Part shown: piece by piece, positions 1-7,427 of the stretch | How positions within the stretch are numbered: position 1 is the stretch's first letter | How the letters are laid out: each line of letters starts with the position of its first letter | Notes under the pieces: generated by a model | What the model was told of the DNA's origin: nothing | The model's input: only the letters and a program-made list of their open reading frames with translations | Databases searched by the model: none | Assembly (NCBI GenBank): GCA_030374735.1 | Contig: JASCIV010000383.1 | Coordinates: 1-21,798 of the forward strand | Source: Gracilaria caudata | Taxonomy: Eukaryota; Rhodophyta; Florideophyceae; Gracilariales; Gracilariaceae | DNA length: 21,798 nucleotides | Direction of reading: 5' to 3' | Position numbers and translations under genes: made by a program

Positions 1-27
1 CCCCCCCCCCTGCCTGTCGCAATTACG

Positions 28-1938
28 ATGTATCCCAAGACGGGGCGCAAGCGAAAGGCACTGGAGCAGGTAGTGCCTGGTGTCGTTCCTGACCGCAGTT
101 CTCAGTTTGCTGTGTACTCCCAGTCCTCTGCCGCGGCTGCTTCGAACCCCTTCGAGAACGAGCATTACCCCATCCCAGACTTCCAACGAGTCTATACCCA
201 AATGCGTGATCCAAAGAATGGCCTGCCACTGGCAGACCGTCGCTGGAGACTCAGCACGTACTCCAAGTGCTTCATTGGCGAAGAAGCCGTGCAATGGATG
301 GTTGACAACCTTGCTCTAGATCGAAAGGCTGCAGTAGAAACCGGACAAAAGCTTATGGACGCTGGAATCATGCACCATGTTACCCATTCAGAACCGTTTT
401 CCGACGCCTACTTTTTCTACCGCTTTCAAGAAGATGACGATGGAAATGTTCTAAATATGAAGCGAATCTGGGATTCTAATATACCAACTCGACACGCTGT
501 CGTCGTTGCCAAAGATCTTCTTACGCGTTTGGCTTTCCTATGCGAAGAACATCGTCGACGAATTCTCGAAGCGGACGCCAGTTCTGACAAAATTCAGACA
601 CCCAAGTCCGCCCACATGATCCTTGCCTCTCAGCCTGTAACCCCTCTTTTAGATCCCACCACTCGCAGTGACCCTGCAGAGTCAATATCCTCGCCCAGCT
701 TATTTCGATCGTTATCAACTCCACGCTTACCTTCCTCAGGATCTCCCATGTTATTCTCACCTTCCCTACAAAGACGTGCATCTCAACCAAGACCCCCGAA
801 GCAAAAGGACGATGACGTTGACTACTCATCTCTGGCCAAGAGCGAACAATTCCGAAAGTATTCTTTGGCTGCAGCGGAATTGCAGCACGTTCAACTTGTT
901 GCACTTAATCAAGACGAAAGAATTGCGTTTTTCGTGAATGTGTACAATGCACTATGTCTCCATGCGCACGTTGTCCACGGACATCCGAACAGTGTGTTTC
1001 GTCGCTATGTCTTTTTCCGCGTGCTGTCGTATAGGGTGGCTGGATTAGACATGTCTCTGGATGACATTGAACATGGTATACTGAGGGGGAATAAGAAACC
1101 TCCTATGTTGAAGTTTATCCAGCAGCTAAGACCTTCGGACCCTAAATGTCAACATGTGCTTACAAATCGAGACGGTCGCATTCATTTTGTCATCTCTGCT
1201 GGTACAAAGTCTGATCCGCCTATTCGTATCCTTGACGGAGAAAATGTGCAAGAAGAGCTCGATGACGCGTCCGTTGAGTTTCTGAGTTGCTCGGTTAAGG
1301 TCGACCTTGAGAAGAGAATTGTTACCCTTCCACGCATCTTTTATTGGTACTCTGACGATTTTCCTAGTCCAGAAAGGAAACTTTTGCTGTGGATAGTGTC
1401 TTTTCTTCAAGTTGAGACATCTCACCAGCTTGTTAACATACTTAATGATGATGGCCCGTTACCTACATTGATGTATGCGGATTTTGACTGGTCAAACCCG
1501 GAAGCAAGATTCAACGCTTCTGTAGTACGAAGAAAGCGGCGAAGGCTGGAGAGGGAAAGGGACCTCGACGACGGGCAGCAAGATGCCATTGACCTTAGCT
1601 TTCAAATGCCAATTGGGGGTATATCTTCCATACTCCCTGCACAGTCTGTCAGCAACGAGGACTTGTTTAAGAATAACATTGCTTACTTACCATCTACACT
1701 TCCAGCAAATGGACAGAATGAAGCTCAGCAAGCACAGGCTATTCACAACAGCATTGCAATCGCGGGAGCTAGATCTGAGGAAGATTCATCTAAAAGGTTG
1801 ACTCCGGAAACTATGAACGTCAGAACTCAACCAGAGACTCCAAGCGCCAGAGGTAATGAAAACGCGTCCAGCGCAAACACAGCGGCGGCTGGTGCGGCTG
1901 CCGCTGCGACTACTGCTGCTGCTGCTGCTACTACATAA
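28..1938 (+). CDS. DEP domain plus DUF547 protein
   Basis: This is a 636-residue protein of unknown biochemical role. Residues about 65-135 resemble a DEP domain, a winged-helix fold usually used for membrane or GPCR/Rho-signalling contacts; the run around WRLSTYSKCFIGEEAVQWMV is the typical start. A low-complexity Ser/Pro linker (about 190-265) follows. A DUF547 domain then spans about 275-470, recognisable from FFVNVYNALCLHAH, SLDDIEHGILRGN, RIHFVISAGTKSDPPIR and a PRIFYWYSDDF element. DEP-DUF547 proteins are widespread in algae, plants and protists and often carry a glutaredoxin-like domain between the two; none is visible here. The C-terminus is Ala/Thr-rich and ends in a GCT repeat. The frame stays open from 28 back to base 1, so the true start could lie outside the window. 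The gene is convergent with the MenH-MenC gene. Family assignment is firm; function is unknown. Confidence 0.85.
   Translation: MYPKTGRKRKALEQVVPGVVPDRSSQFAVYSQSSAAAASNPFENEHYPIPDFQRVYTQMRDPKNGLPLADRRWRLSTYSKCFIGEEAVQWMVDNLALDRKAAVETGQKLMDAGIMHHVTHSEPFSDAYFFYRFQEDDDGNVLNMKRIWDSNIPTRHAVVVAKDLLTRLAFLCEEHRRRILEADASSDKIQTPKSAHMILASQPVTPLLDPTTRSDPAESISSPSLFRSLSTPRLPSSGSPMLFSPSLQRRASQPRPPKQKDDDVDYSSLAKSEQFRKYSLAAAELQHVQLVALNQDERIAFFVNVYNALCLHAHVVHGHPNSVFRRYVFFRVLSYRVAGLDMSLDDIEHGILRGNKKPPMLKFIQQLRPSDPKCQHVLTNRDGRIHFVISAGTKSDPPIRILDGENVQEELDDASVEFLSCSVKVDLEKRIVTLPRIFYWYSDDFPSPERKLLLWIVSFLQVETSHQLVNILNDDGPLPTLMYADFDWSNPEARFNASVVRRKRRRLERERDLDDGQQDAIDLSFQMPIGGISSILPAQSVSNEDLFKNNIAYLPSTLPANGQNEAQQAQAIHNSIAIAGARSEEDSSKRLTPETMNVRTQPETPSARGNENASSANTAAAGAAAAATTAAAAATT
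1915..1929 (+). repeat. in-frame (GCT)5 run
   Basis: Five perfect GCT triplets encode the last alanines before a Thr-Thr-stop end. They lie inside a wider GCN/ACN-rich stretch (about 1880-1935) giving a poly-Ala/Thr tail. This is a small coding microsatellite likely to vary in length between strains. Confidence 0.8.
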
Positions 1939-2822
1939 CATAATATCTACTTAATCTGCTTATACGACACGCGGCGTTGCCAATAATGTAAAAACCCCGC
2001 AAGATAACGATATTTGTACTCGTGAGTATCGTTTGAGCCTTACATGTAATTTGCATGCGTACCTGTTACATGTACTTACCGAATCCTGCGAAAGTAGCAT
2101 TCGTATCAAAACATCTTGAAGAAGGCAGTACGCAGCATCAGTCTGCAGTGCACAACAAAGTATTGATTTCACAAGCGCCTGCTTCATAGACGTAGTGTTC
2201 GAAAGGTTCCCGTGGATTGATCTGCACGTAATCTCATTAGAGCAACAACAGTTCAGAACGCGTGTTTGAGATAAACCCGGGGCCGCTATTGGGAGGGGGG
2301 GTGGAGAAGAACTGCAGAGGTAATATAGGCTCTGCGACAAAACACGTTCTTGTGCTTCAACCAGTTGGTTTTTACATAAAAAACAAGACCATTCGTTGCG
2401 ATTGCGGTACAGGCGTCAAGAAGAACATGGATTACGTTCTTTTTAGGTGTCCACTAAGCAATGCAGCTAGAGGCGACGAGCTTCCTACTCCAGCAGAGAG
2501 AGTCGGGAAGTGGTTCGCAGAAAAGATTAGATGCTGGACAACAAGGGGTTTGACCTTCAAGAGAGAGATATCTTTAGATAAATCTCCTCCGTGTCGAAAT
2601 TCGACGTTACGTCGTTCACGAACAGGTGGGAGGCATATTCTTCTCGACAAAGTGCTCCTTAGATGATCACCGTTGTAGAGTACTCCAGGTCGACACCTGC
2701 ATATACTTTCCTTCGAGGCTTGGTGTGGGAACACAAAAACCACTAGGCCACATGTCTACGCCTGCTACAATATATCACCTCCCACACTTGGGAAGCAAAA
2801 CCACATTGCTCTTATTTCCGTT
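1939..2822. other. convergent intergenic region with a retroelement relic
   Basis: This 884-bp spacer between two convergent genes is much longer than the other convergent spacers here (328, 136 and 95 bp). It holds the open frame described at 2262-2666 and two copies of TTACATGTA (2040-2048 and 2066-2074). I see no RNA gene and no clear poly(A) tail or target-site duplication. The extra length fits an old insertion, but its boundaries cannot be placed. Confidence 0.5.
2262..2666 (+). pseudogene. decayed C-terminal tail of a non-LTR retrotransposon (candidate)
   Basis: This open frame of about 134 codons begins at a GTG rather than an ATG. It contains a Cys-Asp-Cys-Gly motif at 2397-2408 followed by DYVLFRCP at 2430-2453. 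The spacing is C-X1-C-X9-Y-X4-C, close to the CX1-3CX7-8HX4C zinc knuckle found after the reverse transcriptase in many LINE-type elements, with Tyr in place of the His. The following Arg-rich stretch and the absence of any ATG, reverse transcriptase or endonuclease domain in the window suggest a 5'-truncated, decaying copy, the usual result of incomplete LINE insertion. The alternative is a chance open frame or a small domesticated gene. The motif spacing is what I see; the element class is inferred. Confidence 0.38.
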
Positions 2823-4955
2823 TCATTCCGATTTGACAAACAACGAGCTCGCTGCTCGGCGAAGGAAATGCTCACATCTTTCCATTAGTATTCGACTGTT
2901 TTCCTTCACTACTGTTTCACCGAAAGACGGCTCAACTACGTCCCTCTTAAGGTGCCTAAACGTTCCTAACCCATGATACTGATCCTTACCGCCCAAAACA
3001 CTGGCAAGGGCTGCAGTCCAAGCTGATCCAATCCCGCTCTCAAATACTGCGCTGAAGACAACCTCACACATGTGCCTTTCCGCAAGATACGCGAGTTGAC
3101 AAAGATGGTTAAATGAACCGATCACTGCGGGCTTCAAAACGAGAGTTCGACATAACCCCGAAGAGATCATATCTTGAATACTTTCGAAAGAACTGTCAAT
3201 TAGAGACTCATCCAAAGCTAGAGGAATTCTACGCGATTTATCACATTGGGCCACAATGAACTGATACAACTGCTGGGGAGTACTGAAGGGTTCCTCAATG
3301 TACTCGATCCATTCAACGACATCCCTTAAAAGAGTTTCGAATTGTTCGTATTGCGAAATCGTCCAAGCCCTGTTGGCATCGAGTCGTATTCGTTTTCCAG
3401 AACTCTTTGCTGTTGAGATTGCCGTCCGGACATTTTCGACTTCTTCTTTTACGCTTTTACAGGCTCCAACCTTCAGTTTCATTACCTTAAACGGCGAAGT
3501 CTGCACAGATTCACGATATCGAGAATGTAATGACCCCTCTTGCGAATCTGCGTGGGTTGAAACTCTCGGTAGAACTCCGTTCATGTCCACATACTCTGCA
3601 GGGGTCAAGTCTTTGTCATGTAAAAACAAAGAAGCGCACAAACGAATTGAGTAGGAAATTGGTCGATGAAGAACTTCGCTAAGGAGATGAATGAAAGCAG
3701 CCTCAAACCCATTTCTTGAAACAGGGGAGTAGCTGTGGATAAGGTTAAGATATTCCATGAAACCCTGCTCTGATATCTCGGTTAGTTTTGGCAGTGCTTG
3801 AAGTTTCGAAGACAGATCTCGAACCTCTTCCACACAGTGGTTGGTGTCTTCTTCATGAAGGCCTGGGAGCGGACAAATATCCCCAACACCTATTTGGTTA
3901 TTACTGGCCAGCAGAGCGACTACGAGTCCTTCTCTTTCCGTGACCTCATGTCCCGCTACAACAATATTTTGCTTCAGAGGAATTGAGTATCTCGTGAAAA
4001 CCACCTTCGACAGTTTAGCAGAGGAGGCCATGCCCTCGCCACTTTTATCTTGCAGAAACACAGCAATGTGAGACACTAGCAGGCTCGGTGAATCCCAAGG
4101 TAAATTGTGACCAGCACCTTCGATTGGAACACACCGAAAGTTCGAACAATTCCTTTGCAGTTTTGTGGCCATTGCCGAATACTTGCTATCACAAGTCCCA
4201 AACAAATAAAGAATGGGGCACTTCAAGGGCTCCGAAAGGGAAGTCATCGTAGACCGGCACATGTGCTTGGCAGCCAGTGCCCACGCAACTCGCCTCCTTT
4301 CGTTGAAGGCATCCAGTTTGTCAGAAATCAGCTGATTGAAGAAAGGTTTTCCCCGAATGTTTCCCCATAGCTCTGCAGCATACCAGGAGTTTTTCAGCCA
4401 ATCCTCGTACATTTCAGAAGAGAAGTTGCTGTCAAGCAACTTCTCAGACCTTTTCTGAGAAAGAATTCTACACTCCTTTCTCTCGGATTCATCGCGAGGC
4501 GGGGCTGCAGAGCTAATTAAAACTACTGATTCAATGTGAATTGATTGTATGCTCTTTTTCTGTACCAATGCGGCTATTTCGAAGGCAATGCGACCTCCCA
4601 ACGAGTAACCCACGAGAGTTACGGACAAGGGCTTTTGTTCGTGATTCTGAATCAACGTCGGGATAGAATCCGACAAGAGCTTTGCTGCCTCAGGGCAGGA
4701 TTGTACTTCACTCTTAGACTGGCCATGATAAGGCAAGGCCAGGGCTACAACGCAATAGCCCAGCTCGACGAGTGGAGGCGCGAGAAAGCGAAGATCGCTT
4801 CTCTGACCCATCCATCCGTGCAAAAGAATTACATATTTGCGCTTTTCGCAGTCAATAGAATCCGAAGCACGGCAAACATCTGCCGTAATTGCATTCTGTT
4901 GAACTGTTCTCCAAGTGACGTGCTGAGGTCGCCGTAGTGACTCGTTACTTTCCAT
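2823..4955 (-). CDS. MenH-MenC fusion (SHCHC synthase plus o-succinylbenzoate synthase)
   Basis: This 710-residue bifunctional enzyme is predicted to carry out two steps of the phylloquinone/menaquinone pathway. Residues about 40-305 are an alpha/beta hydrolase of MenH type: HGWMG at 46-50, nucleophile Ser118 in GYSLGGR, and catalytic His283 in GAGHNLPW. MenH eliminates pyruvate from SEPHCHC to give SHCHC. Residues about 320-700 are an enolase-superfamily OSBS (MenC) that dehydrates SHCHC to o-succinylbenzoate. All its catalytic residues are in place: KxK Lys493/Lys495, Asp526 in RLDAN, Glu555 in IEEPF, Asp582 in LDES and Lys608 in VLKP. I start it at the ATG ending at 4955; an in-frame TGA lies two codons upstream, so no unspliced longer presequence is possible. 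The N-terminus (acidic, MESNESL) does not look like a typical transit peptide, and the C-terminus is not a PTS1. The domain order is opposite to that in plant PHYLLO. Confidence 0.9.
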   Translation of the reverse strand: MESNESLRRPQHVTWRTVQQNAITADVCRASDSIDCEKRKYVILLHGWMGQRSDLRFLAPPLVELGYCVVALALPYHGQSKSEVQSCPEAAKLLSDSIPTLIQNHEQKPLSVTLVGYSLGGRIAFEIAALVQKKSIQSIHIESVVLISSAAPPRDESERKECRILSQKRSEKLLDSNFSSEMYEDWLKNSWYAAELWGNIRGKPFFNQLISDKLDAFNERRRVAWALAAKHMCRSTMTSLSEPLKCPILYLFGTCDSKYSAMATKLQRNCSNFRCVPIEGAGHNLPWDSPSLLVSHIAVFLQDKSGEGMASSAKLSKVVFTRYSIPLKQNIVVAGHEVTEREGLVVALLASNNQIGVGDICPLPGLHEEDTNHCVEEVRDLSSKLQALPKLTEISEQGFMEYLNLIHSYSPVSRNGFEAAFIHLLSEVLHRPISYSIRLCASLFLHDKDLTPAEYVDMNGVLPRVSTHADSQEGSLHSRYRESVQTSPFKVMKLKVGACKSVKEEVENVRTAISTAKSSGKRIRLDANRAWTISQYEQFETLLRDVVEWIEYIEEPFSTPQQLYQFIVAQCDKSRRIPLALDESLIDSSFESIQDMISSGLCRTLVLKPAVIGSFNHLCQLAYLAERHMCEVVFSAVFESGIGSAWTAALASVLGGKDQYHGLGTFRHLKRDVVEPSFGETVVKENSRILMERCEHFLRRAASSLFVKSE

Positions 4956-5062
4956 CAATCAGATGATAGGGCTTTCTAGAACGTCAGGAGTCGAACAAAT
5001 GAAAAAATCTGGATGTAACCAATCTCTTTGTTTACCGTCGTTGAATTGGTCTACATGTCAGA

Positions 5063-5069
5063 ATTTATA
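5063..5069 (-). promoter_or_regulatory. TATA-like box for MenH-MenC
   Basis: TATAAAT on the minus strand, about 108 bp upstream of the MenH-MenC ATG. Sequence match only. Confidence 0.3.
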
Positions 5070-5653
5070 CAGCCCGTGAAAGGCAGTGGTGACGACGAGG
5101 GTAGTTGTCCGTTTCTCGCAGCGAAGTGCTGCTTATTTGTCTCGAGTGATGTTGGAATCGCGTCGAATTTGTGAGGCTTTGTCGATTGGAAGTAGCCCTG
5201 GAAGTTCGGTACACAACGAAGAAGTTGGTGCGGAGGTGTAGAAAGCCGGTATAGCGTGCTCTGCCGTGGAGCAGCGATCAGGAGGCATGCAGGCGTCGGT
5301 TCGCGGACAAACCCTACACGTTGCACGCGAAACACGCTGCGAAGGCAGTGCAAAGCCCCTCATTGGTCTGCTGAGCAATATGTGAAACGCACAAGCGCAA
5401 ACGATTGGGCAGTCGATATATGAGATTTGACGAAGTGGACGGCGCCGCCGCCAAGTGTCGGGTGCAATGCCGTTGCCTGTGGATCAAAGCCCGGAACAAC
5501 ACATGCTCAATCCGCCACCACCACCACCATGCATATGTATGCCCAAGATGCATGCCATCTGATCCACCAAATGTCCCGACCTCGTCGCTCTCGCGCGTCG
5601 GCACTTGCGTCATTGATCTCCTTGCTTGGCCACGACGTGCGAATATACTCTGC

Positions 5654-5659
5654 TTATAA
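5654..5659 (+). promoter_or_regulatory. TATA-like box for ATP sulfurylase
   Basis: TTATAA about 75 bp upstream of the ATP sulfurylase ATG. Sequence match only. Confidence 0.25.
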
Positions 5660-5734
5660 CCGCTTCGAAGGTCAACGTCCTCTAACATTGCCGTCGGCAC
5701 CAACGCTCAAGTTACTCCAGTCTAATCTTTCAGA

Positions 5735-7099
5735 ATGACTCTCGCATTCGTTTTCTCGTCACCAATCGTTCGGCCGTCAGTAGCTTCGGCTGCAGTCTCC
5801 TCTTCGTCAAGCTCGTCCTTCGTCTCCACACCCGGAGTCTCGCACCGTGTCCGAGGCCTCCGGAACAGGGCGCCGGTTGTGGCGACAGTCGCTCCGCCGA
5901 CTACTGTCGCGGATGATGTCGTTGAGCTTCTCGTCCCAGAGGCGCTGCGCCCGGCAAAGTTGGCTGAAGCCCAATCGTTGCCGTCCATAACCGTAACTGA
6001 CGTCGATATGCAATGGATTCATGTTCTTGCTGAAGGATGGGCTACTCCTCTTAAGGGCTTCATGCGTGAGAGCGAGTATTTGCAGAGTCAGCATTTCAAC
6101 GCTCTTCGCATGCCAGATGGCTCTTTGACTAACATGAGCATCCCAATCGTGCTCGCTCTGAATGATGAACAGAAGGCACAGTTGGAAAACCGTGCAGCCT
6201 TTGCGATTAAATCTCCAGAGGGTGAGGTTGTGGCTATAATGAGGAACTTCGAAATTTACGTTCACAACAAGGAGGAGCGCTGCGCACGTACCTTTGGTAT
6301 CACTGATGAACGTCACCCGTACACCAAGTTTATTTATGAGAGCGGGGATTACCTTGTCGGCGGCGACCTGGAGGTTGTCAAAGACATCACGTACAACGAT
6401 GGCCTTGACGAATACAGACTTACACCCCGTCAGCTGAGAGAAGAGTACAAGAAGAGAAACGCTGATGCCGTGTTTGTCTTCCAGCTGCGCAATCCTATTC
6501 ATAATGGCCATGCACTGCTTATGACATCTTGCCGCGAGGAGCTCATCGCCCGCGGCTTTAAGAATCCAGTGTTGTTGGTGCATCAAATTGGTGGCAAAGT
6601 GAAAGGTGATGATATTCCACTTTCTGTCCGTATACAACAGAACAAGCGTGTCCTTGCCGAAGGAGTTTTGGATCCGAACTCTACCCTGTTGGGAATTTTC
6701 CCAAGCCCCATGTTATACGCTGGTCCGACAGAGGTTCAATGGCACGCCAAGGCGCGAATGAACGCCGGCTGCCAATATTATATCGTCGGCCGTGATCCTG
6801 CGGGCATGAAACATCCGAATGGGGAAAGGGATATGTTTGATGCATGGCATGGAAAGAGTGTTCTTGGCATGGCCCCAGGACTTGAAAACTTGGAAATCCT
6901 TCCCTTCCGTGTTGCAGCATATGATAAGACTATTGGCAGAATGTCCTTCTTTGATCCCTCCAGAGCTGATGACTTCGTGTTTATATCCGGGACGAAGATG
7001 CGCAAGTTTGCTTCCTCTGGTGAAACTCCGCCCGATGGTTTCATGGCTCCAACTGCATGGAAAGTTTTGGTTGACTACTATGCTACAAAGAAGCAATAG
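5735..7099 (+). CDS. ATP sulfurylase (sulfate adenylyltransferase), plastid type
   Basis: This 454-residue enzyme activates sulfate with ATP to give adenosine 5'-phosphosulfate and pyrophosphate, the first step of sulfate assimilation. The first 50 or so residues are rich in Ser, Val and Ala with several Arg and almost no acids, as in a plastid transit peptide. The PUA-like N-domain covers about 60-225 and the nucleotidyltransferase domain about 230-450. Active-site motifs are visible: QLRNPIHNGHA at 250-260 (the QXRNPXHXXH signature), GRDPAGM at 352-358, and ISGTKMRK at 417-424. It lacks an APS-kinase domain, like plant plastid enzymes and unlike animal PAPS synthases or fungal fusions. Start: first ATG of the frame, giving the presequence. 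It is divergent from MenH-MenC and convergent with CASP. Identity is near certain; plastid location is inferred. Confidence 0.96.
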   Translation: MTLAFVFSSPIVRPSVASAAVSSSSSSSFVSTPGVSHRVRGLRNRAPVVATVAPPTTVADDVVELLVPEALRPAKLAEAQSLPSITVTDVDMQWIHVLAEGWATPLKGFMRESEYLQSQHFNALRMPDGSLTNMSIPIVLALNDEQKAQLENRAAFAIKSPEGEVVAIMRNFEIYVHNKEERCARTFGITDERHPYTKFIYESGDYLVGGDLEVVKDITYNDGLDEYRLTPRQLREEYKKRNADAVFVFQLRNPIHNGHALLMTSCREELIARGFKNPVLLVHQIGGKVKGDDIPLSVRIQQNKRVLAEGVLDPNSTLLGIFPSPMLYAGPTEVQWHAKARMNAGCQYYIVGRDPAGMKHPNGERDMFDAWHGKSVLGMAPGLENLEILPFRVAAYDKTIGRMSFFDPSRADDFVFISGTKMRKFASSGETPPDGFMAPTAWKVLVDYYATKKQ

Positions 7100-7427
7100 G
7101 GAGAAAATGTGTCTTCAGTGATGCTAGATTAAAACCCCATCAGTGCCCTGTTTGCATGATGTCAGGGATAACCAGTTATCTAACTGTGATCGTATTGGTG
7201 AACTGCGTAATTCTGAGACTTGATACCATTTTGTTCCATTCGAAGTTATAGCCTGTTGTTCCTATAGCGTCGCTGCGAGACGACCATTACTCTCTGCATG
7301 CGTTACTTTTTAAGTTCCTGTTGCCTATATACATAGTGCTAATAGTAGAATACTTCTACAATTGTTTCACGAGCGAAAAGAATGATGACACTCTTAGTTA
7401 GGTAATTCACATCTGCTTTCGATCTAT
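7100..7427. other. convergent intergenic region, ATP sulfurylase / CASP
   Basis: This 328-bp spacer holds the 3' ends of two convergent genes. It is AT-rich, and I see no open frame, RNA gene, repeat or canonical AATAAA signal. Confidence 0.5.

Larger units (their letters stand above)
4956..5734. promoter_or_regulatory. divergent promoter region, MenH-MenC / ATP sulfurylase
   Basis: This 779-bp spacer separates the two divergent starts. Reading toward MenH-MenC there is TATAAAT (5063-5069, minus strand) about 108 bp before the ATG. Reading toward ATP sulfurylase there is TTATAA (5654-5659) about 75 bp before the ATG. A (CCA)5 run lies at 5515-5529. The sequence TCTAATCTTTCAG directly before the ATP sulfurylase ATG has the look of a branch point plus 3' splice site, so a 5'UTR intron is possible. 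Short open frames here have no recognisable content. Confidence 0.4.

Noticed and set aside
2072..2080. TACTTACC-type sequence like the 5' end of U1 snRNA
   Set aside because: The sequence after it has no U1 stem-loop I motif and no Sm site.
1960..2340. 126-codon minus-strand open frame
   Set aside because: Low-complexity Ser/Cys/Leu content with no domain; it overlaps the retroelement relic.
4975..5000. tRNA B-box-like GTTCGACTCC on the minus strand
   Set aside because: The flanking T-arm bases do not pair and no A box or cloverleaf can be drawn.
5807..6637. 276-codon minus-strand open frame
   Set aside because: It lies entirely antisense to the ATP sulfurylase catalytic domain and shows no recognisable domain.
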